Positions 32,789-41,106 of a stretch of DNA of 64,000 nt are shown in pieces. The notes under the pieces are model-generated. The model ran no database searches. It worked only from the letters and a program-made list of their open reading frames with translations, and had not been told where the DNA came from. The stretch covers positions 7,954-71,953 of the forward strand of contig DLGZ01000002.1 of NCBI GenBank assembly GCA_002482965.1, written 5' to 3'. The DNA is from Verrucomicrobiaceae bacterium UBA7681 (GTDB lineage Bacteria > Verrucomicrobiota > Verrucomicrobiia > Verrucomicrobiales > Verrucomicrobiaceae). How positions within the stretch are numbered: the first letter of the stretch is position 1; every line of letters begins with the position of its first letter. The translations under genes and the position numbers were made by a program.

Positions 32789-32950
32789 CAGCACCAAAGG
32801 TGCTGCGTAATTAAGCCCAGGGTCAGCCGAGCCTAAGCGAGGCGACCCTGGGTATAGCCAGAATCATCCGGAAGCAAACCCAACGCTCCACCACACCTCA
32901 CGCCCACCAGCAGCGTCTGCAATCAGCCCCGACGCGCGGAGAGCGCACCG
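32789..32950. repeat. Two-hairpin intergenic repeat, copy E
   Basis: Hairpin 1 CAGCACC-AAA-GGTGCTG (32789-32805); hairpin 2 outer arms CCCAGGGTC (32816-32824) and GACCCTGGG (32844-32852); tail GGAAGCAAACCCAACGC and CACCAGCAGCGTCTGCA. The 409-base gap 32561-32969 contains this, its box and the promoter region of the cco operon (minus strand); no gene is seen. Confidence 0.85.
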
Positions 32951-32969
32951 CCAGCTCCAAAGCTCACGA

Positions 32970-34616
32970 TCACCTCTCAAAAATCGACTTCTCTTCCCGA
33001 TCCGCCACCTTGAGATAACGAAAATAAACCTCGAGCTGCAAAGTGCACAGGCACTGCCTATAAATGGCATCCGCAGCATCCCCCGCCGGCCAGTTGGGCC
33101 GCCCACGTTTAAAAGAACCATCCGCCTGCTGCGCCCCGAGTACCTGCGGCAAAAACTGCGCATTGTAGAACTTCCAATCATCCGCCCCCGCCTGGAAGAA
33201 GGCCTGCGTGTAATAATACCAGCAGTACAGGTTGCAGTTGCGCTCCCAGTCCAGCGGTTCGCTGGTCAGAAACTCCCGCAAAAATCGAATCCCCTTCTTC
33301 ACCGGAGTCTCCTTGTTATGCGCCAGCGTCTGCAACCCCAGCACCCCACACCCCGTGAGGCTCCACTGGTTATAATGATCGTCCCGGTTCGTTTTGCCAA
33401 AACCACCATCCTTCGTCTGCTTCGACTCCAGATAATCACAGCAGCGTTTGATGGCCGCATCCAGCCCCTCAATCTTCACCCCCGAATGTTTCGCCGCCTT
33501 GAGCGCCTGAAACTGCCACCCGCTCACCGACAAATCCTCTCCCCGGCTGTCCTTGTTGTAAGCAGTCGGCATCCCCGCATCCTTGCCGCCATAAGTCCAC
33601 GAGCCCTGCGGGTTCTGCTGCTCGATGATAATTTTCACACCCTTTTCAAAAGTCTCGCGCAATCCGGGCAGGCTGCGGCTCCCCAGACGATAAAACGAAT
33701 ACAATTCGCCAAGCGCATAAGTCGCGATTCCATGCTCATAAGTTGCGGAATTCGACACAACATTCTCCGCCAATGTCCCATACGGATTTTTCCTCCCGAG
33801 CTCCACCAGGTAGAGCATCCCATTTTGCACATTGTCGCCAAAGAACGCAGAATCAGGCGTCTCGCAGCGCCCCAGGTAGCAAAGCAGCGTCAATCCCGTC
33901 ATCGCCGCCTTGTTCCTGCTCCCCCACGAACCATCCGTATTCTGCTGCCCTTTCAACCACGCCAGCGAACGCGAAACTGCCATTTCACACTCCGGCGTGC
34001 CACCATTTTCACTCAATTTCTCAAGCCTGCTTTGCATCGAACACCGACCACCAAACATGTTCGGCAAATGAGTCAGCATGGCGGGTGTCGCGGAGCCCTC
34101 CATGCCGGGGGCCCTGTTGCCAATGGATGCACTCATGAGCCTGCCAGTTCCATTCCCTGCCTCTGGCAGCACCATCACCCCAGCCTCAGGCAGCGCGATG
34201 TCAGTCGGTCCCTCCACTCTGATGCGTGTCTGCGGCGTCTTTCTCGCCATGGCATTCAGATGATTCATGCTCACACGATGTTCCAAATCTCGCGAAGCAT
34301 CGACACTCGCCTGCGTTGGGCCCGCCGGAATAAAATCCGTCACCGGTTTCGCCATCTGTGTGCCCACGATGACCATGCCAGCCACAAGCAGCAATCCCAC
34401 ATGCACCGCAATGCTAAGCATGAGCGAACCAGCACCCATTTGCCTCCAGAAGCGCAGCCATGCAGGTGCGCGCGGTTGAATGCGTGCCGGTGCAGGCGGC
34501 GTGTCCTCCACCATGACCGCCTGAAAAATGGGTTCAGCCACAGGCGGCGGTTGAAACCTCTCCCAACCGGGTGGCACTGGATAAGCGGGCGGCTGATGAG
34601 GATCGTTCGTGTTCAT
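32970..34616 (-). CDS. Membrane-anchored prenyltransferase/squalene-oxidase-repeat protein
   Basis: 548 residues. A Pro-rich cytoplasmic N-terminus (residues 1-60) precedes one membrane segment ('SLMLSIAVHVGLLLVAGMVI', about 68-88). After a linker of 100 residues come about six alpha-toroid repeats with 'G-x-W' signatures: 'WLKGQQNTDGSWGSRNKAA', 'IIEQQNPQGSWTYGG', 'LESKQTKDGGFGK', 'LGAQQADGSFKRGRPNWPAG'. This repeat builds the barrel of terpenoid cyclases and protein prenyltransferases, but the cyclase DxDD acid motif is not visible, so an enzyme role is doubtful. Such proteins are frequent in Planctomycetes and Verrucomicrobia, with unknown function. It ends 20 bases past repeat copy E. Confidence 0.82.
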   Translation of the reverse strand: MNTNDPHQPPAYPVPPGWERFQPPPVAEPIFQAVMVEDTPPAPARIQPRAPAWLRFWRQMGAGSLMLSIAVHVGLLLVAGMVIVGTQMAKPVTDFIPAGPTQASVDASRDLEHRVSMNHLNAMARKTPQTRIRVEGPTDIALPEAGVMVLPEAGNGTGRLMSASIGNRAPGMEGSATPAMLTHLPNMFGGRCSMQSRLEKLSENGGTPECEMAVSRSLAWLKGQQNTDGSWGSRNKAAMTGLTLLCYLGRCETPDSAFFGDNVQNGMLYLVELGRKNPYGTLAENVVSNSATYEHGIATYALGELYSFYRLGSRSLPGLRETFEKGVKIIIEQQNPQGSWTYGGKDAGMPTAYNKDSRGEDLSVSGWQFQALKAAKHSGVKIEGLDAAIKRCCDYLESKQTKDGGFGKTNRDDHYNQWSLTGCGVLGLQTLAHNKETPVKKGIRFLREFLTSEPLDWERNCNLYCWYYYTQAFFQAGADDWKFYNAQFLPQVLGAQQADGSFKRGRPNWPAGDAADAIYRQCLCTLQLEVYFRYLKVADREEKSIFER

Positions 34617-34671
34617 GGCGGCGTGAAGTCACACCGCATCACGCTGCACTGAAGATCCTCTTGGGGTGTAT

Positions 34672-36087
34672 TTACCGGCCGAGCTGCAAATGCTGGTAAG
34701 GCAGCATCTTCAAATTGCTGCTGCAAGGCCCCGGCGTGTCCACCCACAGCATGCGCGCAGCGATCTTGTCATACGCACGACGGTGAGCCACCGCAGCCTT
34801 CACCGCGACCACAGAAAGATCCTCAACGGCAATGCCCTGGCTGTGCCACTGACCAAGATCGAAAGGCGGTGTTTTCACGCTGGTAATGAGGATGGTAAGC
34901 CCACCATGCCGAACCACGGCGCAGCGGCCCATGTCGAACACATCCCCGCACATGCTGGCCAGATGGCTGTTCTTGTCTTCGAGTTCAAAGCGACCGTCGT
35001 TCAACGCGATGAGTTCGACCTCGATTTCAAGCGGACCTGCATCCAGTCGGCTCCCTTTGCCTCCGAGTTTGATCGTACGCGCACCCGCTTCGATCTCGCT
35101 CACTGACTGCGGATCACTGATGCAAATGGCAGCGTTAGGAATGCCATGGCGAATCAGCGCACGCAGCAGACCCGTACCATCGCCGGGTGCCCCGCCGCCG
35201 ATGTTGTCTGAGGGCTCCACGAGCACGGTCAGGCCCGCAGGCAGAGGCTTCAACTGCGCCAGTACTTCATCCGCAGGCGGATCGGTGATCTGGCCGAGGT
35301 GGGTCATTTCTTGCGCACGCTTGCCTAGTTCTTCCAACTGCGGCGTGGCATCAGCCGTGGCGCATGCGACGAAACTGACGCCGGTATCCGGGGTGTCCGC
35401 AAAACTGAAACCTGCAACGATGTTCATCGCCCAGAGTGAATCTCTTTCAAAATGCCGTGCCATCGCTTCCAGCGTCAGCATAGGATCGTTCGCTGTGCCG
35501 GTGCCGGTTGGCGGCCAGACAATGCCAGGCTGCTGGAGTTGCATGTGCGGACGCTGGCCCGTGGTGAGGCAACGGTTCAGCAGGCGCGCCGCGATCAATC
35601 CGGCCTCGCGTGCGTCGGTATGCGGGTTTTCGCGATAACCTACCAAACAATCCGCCAGGGCGGCCATCTGCGGTGAGAAATTTGCGTGGAGATCGAAAAC
35701 ACCAAAGATGGGAACATTGGTGATCGTACGCAGCCGGCGAAGGACCTCGCCTTCGACATCGAGAATTGTCTGCGAAACCATTGCACCATGAAGCACCAAG
35801 TAGATTGCGTCGTAGTCGGCTTTGGCGGCAGCGGGGGCGATGTCGCTCCAAAACTGCTCAATGACCTCATCAGCCACGGTGACGGAAGGCTGCGCACGGT
35901 AGTCGGCGGCGGGGATCATCTGCCAGCCGAATTCATCGGCGAGTTCGAGCACGCCGCCGAGCGGTGAAGAATCCCCTTTGCTGGCCCACAGCTCCTCGCC
36001 GCGCCGGATTTGGAAATCAGCGAGAGTGGTGAGTCCGTCGAGAAAGGTGTGCGTCTCGTGGAAGAGACCGGCAATGAGAATGCGCAT
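34672..36087 (-). CDS. M81 family metallopeptidase (MlrC-like)
   Basis: 471 residues. The start 'MRILIAGLFHETHTF' and 'LVLHGAMVSQTILDVEGEVL', 'FDLHANFSPQMAALADCLVGY' and 'YRENPHTDAREAG' are the MlrC/M81 signature, with His and Asp metal ligands in 'GLFHET', 'FDLHAN' and 'NPHTD'. The C-terminal domain has 'VEPSDNIGGGAPGDGTGLL'. MlrC degrades linearised microcystin peptides, but most relatives are of unknown substrate. It has no signal peptide. It begins 9 bases downstream of the L,D-transpeptidase stop, on the same strand, so the two may be co-transcribed. Confidence 0.92.
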   Translation of the reverse strand: MRILIAGLFHETHTFLDGLTTLADFQIRRGEELWASKGDSSPLGGVLELADEFGWQMIPAADYRAQPSVTVADEVIEQFWSDIAPAAAKADYDAIYLVLHGAMVSQTILDVEGEVLRRLRTITNVPIFGVFDLHANFSPQMAALADCLVGYRENPHTDAREAGLIAARLLNRCLTTGQRPHMQLQQPGIVWPPTGTGTANDPMLTLEAMARHFERDSLWAMNIVAGFSFADTPDTGVSFVACATADATPQLEELGKRAQEMTHLGQITDPPADEVLAQLKPLPAGLTVLVEPSDNIGGGAPGDGTGLLRALIRHGIPNAAICISDPQSVSEIEAGARTIKLGGKGSRLDAGPLEIEVELIALNDGRFELEDKNSHLASMCGDVFDMGRCAVVRHGGLTILITSVKTPPFDLGQWHSQGIAVEDLSVVAVKAAVAHRRAYDKIAARMLWVDTPGPCSSNLKMLPYQHLQLGR

Positions 36088-36096
36088 AGGCGAATA

Positions 36097-37077
36097 TTAA
36101 CGCACAATGACGCGCGTTCCTGGCCGGATGAGTTGTGGAAGACGAATGGCGTCCCAGTTGGCAAAGCGGACACAGCCTGCGCTGCGCGTGCGCCCAATGG
36201 TGCGCGGCATTGCAGTCCCATGCAGTCCGATGCCCGACTTGCTCAAGCCGCACCAAATGACACCGATAGGGCTGTTCGGACCGGGAGGAATCTGAAAGGC
36301 TACATCACCACGCACGCCTTCTTCCAAGAACTGTTTGTCGTAACGGAAGGTCGGCGTGGCCATCATGGTCACCACTTTCCAGGTGCCGACGGGGATGAAC
36401 TGCGGTTTGCCGGGAGTGATGGGAAAAGCGGCCAGCATCATCTCTTTCTCACTGTAAACCGCCGCCATTCGCTCCGTGGTGTCCACAACGATGGTGTGAC
36501 TGCTGAGCGTGGCGTCCGTTTTGAAGCCCTGCATCGGCTTGATGTCCTCGATGCGGAAGGATTTCACGTTTGGCACCACGATGATGTCGCCGGGCTTGAG
36601 CGTGGCCAGGTTCTTCTTGGGATTGATGACAGCCAGGAAGGACTCATCTGTATGAAAGCGCTCAGCAATGAGCTCCACCATGCTGCGGTAGGCCATGAAG
36701 GGATAGACCGACGCCTTTTCGTAGTCTTCGGGCAGATCGGCGGTCACATACCGGGTTAGAATGGGCTGGATCTTGAACGCGGCGAAGGCGACGGGGACCT
36801 CGGCCTCCGCAACCGTCTGGATTCGTGCCCAATTATACAGATCCTTGTGGCCGTGGGCATAATTGTAGTTCACCACCGCCTTGTAGGTGAACTCGCCGAT
36901 GGCGCCATCCAGCTTGCCGGGGCCGAAGAGATTTTTGTCGAGGAAGATCTGGATGCGCAGGATGGTATCACGATCCTTGGGCACGGAAGGATCGTCTTTG
37001 GCCGGGCCCAGATCCTGAGCGCGGGCCGCCAGCGTAAAGAGGCAGAGCAAAAGAAGGTGTTTCAGCATCGACCCCAT
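36097..37077 (-). CDS. L,D-transpeptidase (YkuD) with LysM-like segment
   Basis: 326 residues from ATG 37077 (ATG 37068 is equally possible). Signal peptide 'MLKHLLLLCLFTLAARAQ' exports it. Residues about 40-90 form a peptidoglycan-binding-like helical unit ('IQIFLDKNLFGPGKLDGAIG'), about 165-200 a LysM-like stretch ('LAVINPKKNLATLKPGDIIV'), and the C-terminus the YkuD domain with 'GIGLHGTAMPRTIGRTRSAG' and the catalytic Cys in 'SAGCVRF'. It would form 3-3 peptidoglycan cross-links or attach proteins to the wall. Diverges from the methyltransferase at 37157 across 79 bases; upstream of the M81 gene. Confidence 0.9.
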   Translation of the reverse strand: MGSMLKHLLLLCLFTLAARAQDLGPAKDDPSVPKDRDTILRIQIFLDKNLFGPGKLDGAIGEFTYKAVVNYNYAHGHKDLYNWARIQTVAEAEVPVAFAAFKIQPILTRYVTADLPEDYEKASVYPFMAYRSMVELIAERFHTDESFLAVINPKKNLATLKPGDIIVVPNVKSFRIEDIKPMQGFKTDATLSSHTIVVDTTERMAAVYSEKEMMLAAFPITPGKPQFIPVGTWKVVTMMATPTFRYDKQFLEEGVRGDVAFQIPPGPNSPIGVIWCGLSKSGIGLHGTAMPRTIGRTRSAGCVRFANWDAIRLPQLIRPGTRVIVR

Positions 37078-37156
37078 GCTAATTCGCCTTCGGCAATGAG
37101 CAAGGAAGTGCGAGTCCTTGCCTGAAACGGATCTGACGCTTAGCTTTTGGGCACAC

Positions 37157-37999
37157 ATGCCTGTCACCGTCACCGATTCCCGCACCCCGGCCCAACTCCG
37201 CCAGCACTACGAAGTGGAGCGTGAACTCGCCGACAGGCTGCGGCATGCAACCAAGGAGCAACGCAGCACGCTGTATTCGGAGGTCTATGATGAGCTTTTC
37301 AAACGCGTGCCAGATCATCCGCAGCACACGAACAAGGACTCCCCCGAACGACTGGCCGCCGATGTGGCGGAGAAAATGGAGATCCTGACGCCCTTTTTGA
37401 CTCCGAAGACGGTGTTCCTTGAAGTCGGACCGGGAGATTGTGAACTGGCCAAAACGGTCGCGGCCAAAGTCGCTCAGGTGCTGGCGGTGGATGTCTCCGA
37501 TGAAATTACGCGCAAACGCACGCTGCCGGACAATCTGCGGCTGGTGCTGTCAGATGGCAGCACGATTCCCGTGGCGCCGGGCAGCGTGAACGTGGCTTAC
37601 AGCAATCAGTTGATGGAGCACCTGCACCCCGAGGATGCGGTGGAGCAACTGCGTCACCTGCATGCCGCGCTGGCCCCGGGTGGCGTCTATCTTTGCATCA
37701 CCCCCAGCCGCCTCACCGGCCCCCATGACATCAGCTGCTTCTATGACACTGAGGCGAAAGGCTTTCATCTCAAGGAGTACACCGTGGGCGATCTCTCCGC
37801 CATCTTCCGGCAAGTCGGTTTCGCCAAGACACGCATCATCTTCGGCGGACGCGGCAAATTCATGCTGCTGCCCACCTGGCCTGCGGTGATCTGCGAGAAG
37901 TTGCTTTCCCTGCTGCCGTACGGCCTGCGCAAGGCTCTCGCCCTGAAGCCGCCATTCCGCTGGCTGTTCGGGGTGCGGCTGGCGGGGTTTAAGGGGTGA
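37157..37999 (+). CDS. Class I SAM-dependent methyltransferase
   Basis: 280 residues from ATG 37157. Motif I is degenerate but clear ('TVFLEVGPGDCELAKTVAAK'), with 'VLAVDVSDEI' for strand 2 and 'VNVAYSNQLMEHLHPEDAVE' for the methyltransferase type 11 signature; 'ALAPGGVYLCITPSRLTGPH' is motif IV. The C-terminus has aromatic, basic segments. The substrate is unknown. The neighbours on either side are unrelated, so there is no functional context. Confidence 0.85.
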   Translation: MPVTVTDSRTPAQLRQHYEVERELADRLRHATKEQRSTLYSEVYDELFKRVPDHPQHTNKDSPERLAADVAEKMEILTPFLTPKTVFLEVGPGDCELAKTVAAKVAQVLAVDVSDEITRKRTLPDNLRLVLSDGSTIPVAPGSVNVAYSNQLMEHLHPEDAVEQLRHLHAALAPGGVYLCITPSRLTGPHDISCFYDTEAKGFHLKEYTVGDLSAIFRQVGFAKTRIIFGGRGKFMLLPTWPAVICEKLLSLLPYGLRKALALKPPFRWLFGVRLAGFKG

Positions 38000-38095
38000 A
38001 GTTCGCATGAAATCATGGTCCCGGGCTTTTTTAGATTCCCGCAGCTTCAGGGAGGCGTAGCGCATCTGCAATCCTGCTGCGTTCTAAGGCCGTTT

Positions 38096-38530
38096 CTACC
38101 ACTCTACTCCAATTGCATAGTCGTCCCCCTCGTTAGTCCACGGTCGGATGTGGAAGTGATGCCGGAAAATCGCGTCGAGAATCTGGGCGACCTCGCGCGG
38201 TGAAGCGGCGGCAACCGAGTAGTGTGTGCCGTCAGCAACGAGTGAAGATGCGCCAGTGCTTGCGATCTCAACAATCCGAGGAACATCCAATGGATTCTCT
38301 CCCACATCGAGTTTGTCACGAAGCATCCGAACATCGGCAACCTCGTAGCTCTCATGCCTGTGGCCCTCACCCTGCCCACAAAAGGTAATCCACTGATCCC
38401 AATTCCGAAGCTCGCGAAGCCGTAGGACGGCGTCTTCCATCGCCGCGACAGCGGAATCAAAATTGCCGTCCGGATGCTCCATGAACGGTTTTGCAGGTTT
38501 CGTTCCGAATATCTTTTTGAGAAAGCTCAT
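38096..38530 (-). CDS. Hypothetical protein, 144 residues
   Basis: Open frame from ATG 38530. Soluble, with a basic start ('MSFLKKIFGTKPAKPF') then mixed helices and strands: 'SAVAAMEDAVLRLRELRNWD', 'WITFCGQGEGHRHESYEVA', 'FRHHFHIRPW'. The last part ('EVAQILDAIFRHHFHIRP') is strongly amphipathic. No signal peptide, no known motif. Its base composition is slightly more A+T-rich than nearby genes. I cannot assign a family. Confidence 0.55.
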   Translation of the reverse strand: MSFLKKIFGTKPAKPFMEHPDGNFDSAVAAMEDAVLRLRELRNWDQWITFCGQGEGHRHESYEVADVRMLRDKLDVGENPLDVPRIVEIASTGASSLVADGTHYSVAAASPREVAQILDAIFRHHFHIRPWTNEGDDYAIGVEW

Positions 38531-38824
38531 AAGGTTAGGAGTGCGAGCGGCGACTGGTTAGGTGCCATCATATTCATCGCTGTGTTACGTATTCATCCAA
38601 AAATAAATTGCTGCAAGCTCTGCAAAAGCAGCAGCAGAAGCTACGCGTGTCGATAACACATCAGCGTTGAAGCGACACCGCATCCGCAGACTGGACGGAG
38701 GGCGGAGAGGGCGCGCCCCCCGCGAAAGCGGTGTCGTTGATCCCTCCTTATACTTCTTGTAGGGGAGTTGAAGACAATGGGGCAAAGAGGGCGCTGGGTC
38801 GACAGGCCGGAGTGTCTGTCGTGC
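38531..38824. other. Intergenic region with an inverted repeat
   Basis: 294 bases without a credible gene. Contains CGACACCGC (38673-38681) and its exact complement GCGGTGTCG (38728-38736), 46 bases apart, with a G+C-rich spacer. It may be the foot of a larger hairpin or a repeat end. Confidence 0.4.
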
Positions 38825-41050
38825 TTAATCGCGCAAGGACTGCAACCAGCGGTCGAGCTGCTGCATGAGTTCCGGAGGGCCATCGGTGGGAAAGTTGTCA
38901 ATCAGCCAGCTCACGTCTTCACGGGCCCCTGTTTTTTCTCCAAGACGCTGACGCATTTGCGCACGGGTGAGGCGTTCTGCGGCGGACTGCGGGTCAATGG
39001 CAAGGACGAGGTTTAAATACGGAAGGGATTCGCGAAGGGAGCGGCTGGCATCAAACACGCTGCTCATCAGATTGCGCAGCATGCGCAGCAGTATGGCCTG
39101 CTTAGTGGTGGGTGAGAGAGCACCTTCCGGGAAATGACCGTCCTCGGTGAGATCTAGCGCCGCCTGCTCTACCGTGACGAGTTTCCCGTGTTCGAAGACA
39201 TCGACGAGCTGAAGTTCCCCTTCGGGGCCATCGCGATAGCCGACCATGAATTTGCCGGGCAGCGGCACGCCAAACACGCCCTGTACGCCTAGAGCGGAGG
39301 CAAGCTCTACATAGAGCACGCTCAGTGTGATGGGCAGGCCTTCGCGGTCATCAATGACTTCGTTGAGGTAGCTATTGGAACGGCTGCTGTAGTCGCCGCG
39401 ACTGCCGTGGAAGCCGTTCTCTTCAAAGAGATAGCGGTTGATGCGCTTTACGGCGGTGATGGTGCCCTTGCTGATCTCGGGATCGTCTTTGAGGTCGAGC
39501 ACCATGGCCTTGAAGCTGTTCATGTAAGTGGCGATGTCGATCTCCGGGTTGTCGTGTCGTGCCAGCAGCAGGGCACAGCGCAGCAGATTGATCTCCGGCT
39601 CGGGCTTGGCGAGTTCGGCGAGGATTTCCTTCGTCATGGCCCGGCGGTGCAGCTCGTGTTCGAGTTCGCGCAGCTTCGTGGCTTCTTCTTCGAGCTTGTG
39701 ACGCTGCTCCACCAGCACACGGCGGGCGGCGGCAGGGTTCTCCAGCAGGCCGTCCAGGGTTTTATCGGCCGTGGCTGCGGCGGCGATGTATTCCTCCACC
39801 TTGGAGCGGAGCTGGGAGGCGAGTTCGGGCTGCAGCGGCTTTTCGGCGAGGTCGGTGCCGATACGGAAATTGCGAAACTGAGCCACAGTTGTCCTGAATT
39901 TGCACAGCCCGGCGGAACCAGCGCGCAGGCCAGTGTCGTCACTTTCGATGACCTGCTGGCCATTCACAAAACAGACGATGCGCTCGGGCTCGACGCGGAC
40001 GCGCAGTGAGTTCCATTCGCCGGGTTTGTAAGCATCACTTGGAACATCAGCGAGGATGGTCCAGGAATAGACATCGGGGCCGTCAAATCGGGTGAGGCGC
40101 AGTTTCCCGCCCGAGGCGTAGAAGCCGTAGTGCTTGTCTCCGCCATCCGAACAGAAGGTGAGGCCGGCGGCACCGGATTCATCATCAAGGCGTACCGTCA
40201 CGGCGATCTCAAAAGTGCCTTCAGGAACTTTCTGCGTCGAGAGGCAGAGCGCGCGCCCGCCGAAGCCTGCACCGGGAAATTCGGAACGGATGACGCCTGC
40301 ATGCTGCGTCCACTGCGCCCCCAGATGGGTCTGCCACTGCTTCGGGTTCAGCGCACCGATGGTCAGCCAGCGGGACATGGGCACGGGATTCGGCTTTTCG
40401 ATGAGCGTTTTGAGGTCGTTCACCGGCATTGCGAAGCCGAGGTTGTCAGTCTTGAGAGACTTCAGCGTGAGCAGACCCAGCACGTTTCCCTGCATGTCGA
40501 GCAGAGGGCCGCCGCTGTTGCCTTTTTCGATGGGGACGGCGACCTGCAGCATCTCCAGGCCATCCACATCGCGTGTGGCGGAAAGCACCCCCTGCACGAT
40601 GCTGAAACCCAGACCTTCCGGCGCGCCCATTGCGATGATGGGATCGCCCTGCTGGACTTTGCTGGAATCTCCAAGAGGAAGGGGTTTGAGCCCTTTGGCG
40701 TCAATTTTGAGCAGAGCTAGGTCGTGATGGCTGTCGCTGGCCTGGACGGCGGTGACATCGTAGGTTTTGCCATCGTACATCTCGATTTGCAGGCGGCGGG
40801 CTTCGCCGATGACATGTAGATTCGTGGCGATGAGGCCGTCCTCGCTCACGATGAAGCCGGAGCCGATGCCGTCGGTGCCTTCACGGCCGATCTGGGTGAT
40901 TTTGACCAGCGACGGACGAATGCTCGCGGCCAGGAAGGTGACGGTGTGGGCTGCGGGGCTTTTGGGCTTGGCGCCCTCCTTGGGTGCGGCGGTGAGATTG
41001 CCCCCAAAACCCACGGCAAACACGGCAAGGAAAAAGAGGGTGCGTTTCAT
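38825..41050 (-). CDS. Fusion: HtrA-like protease + LamG/DUF1080-like domain + SirB1 transglutaminase-like domain
   Basis: 741 residues from ATG 41050, with a signal peptide (about residues 1-22). Residues 35-215 are a trypsin-like DegP domain with the full triad: H79 in 'ATNLHVI', D110 in 'SHHDLALL', S179 in 'KGNSGGPL'. Residues about 240-400 look like a concanavalin/DUF1080-type beta-sandwich ('CSDGGDKHYGFYASGGKLRL', 'GEWNSLRVRVEPERIVCFVN'). Residues about 430-480 are helical and charged. Residues about 500-700 are SirB1/transglutaminase-like ('DDREGLPITLSVLYVELASA' followed by 'PGKFMVGY'), which lacks the catalytic Cys as SirB1 proteins do. No PDZ domain follows the protease. The product should be exported. 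Diverges from 41107 across 56 bases. Confidence 0.85.
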   Translation of the reverse strand: MKRTLFFLAVFAVGFGGNLTAAPKEGAKPKSPAAHTVTFLAASIRPSLVKITQIGREGTDGIGSGFIVSEDGLIATNLHVIGEARRLQIEMYDGKTYDVTAVQASDSHHDLALLKIDAKGLKPLPLGDSSKVQQGDPIIAMGAPEGLGFSIVQGVLSATRDVDGLEMLQVAVPIEKGNSGGPLLDMQGNVLGLLTLKSLKTDNLGFAMPVNDLKTLIEKPNPVPMSRWLTIGALNPKQWQTHLGAQWTQHAGVIRSEFPGAGFGGRALCLSTQKVPEGTFEIAVTVRLDDESGAAGLTFCSDGGDKHYGFYASGGKLRLTRFDGPDVYSWTILADVPSDAYKPGEWNSLRVRVEPERIVCFVNGQQVIESDDTGLRAGSAGLCKFRTTVAQFRNFRIGTDLAEKPLQPELASQLRSKVEEYIAAAATADKTLDGLLENPAAARRVLVEQRHKLEEEATKLRELEHELHRRAMTKEILAELAKPEPEINLLRCALLLARHDNPEIDIATYMNSFKAMVLDLKDDPEISKGTITAVKRINRYLFEENGFHGSRGDYSSRSNSYLNEVIDDREGLPITLSVLYVELASALGVQGVFGVPLPGKFMVGYRDGPEGELQLVDVFEHGKLVTVEQAALDLTEDGHFPEGALSPTTKQAILLRMLRNLMSSVFDASRSLRESLPYLNLVLAIDPQSAAERLTRAQMRQRLGEKTGAREDVSWLIDNFPTDGPPELMQQLDRWLQSLRD

Positions 41051-41106
41051 GGGATGATTTGAAGATTGCGTACGAGCCGGGCGTTTGGAAAGGTCCACTT
41101 TCGTTT

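Noticed and set aside
14086..32950. A CRISPR array from the repeated hairpins
   Set aside because: Copies are kilobases apart, far longer than CRISPR repeats, with no regular spacers and no cas genes.
33318..34652. 444-codon plus-strand frame antisense to the prenyltransferase-repeat gene
   Set aside because: Shadow frame without a recognisable domain.
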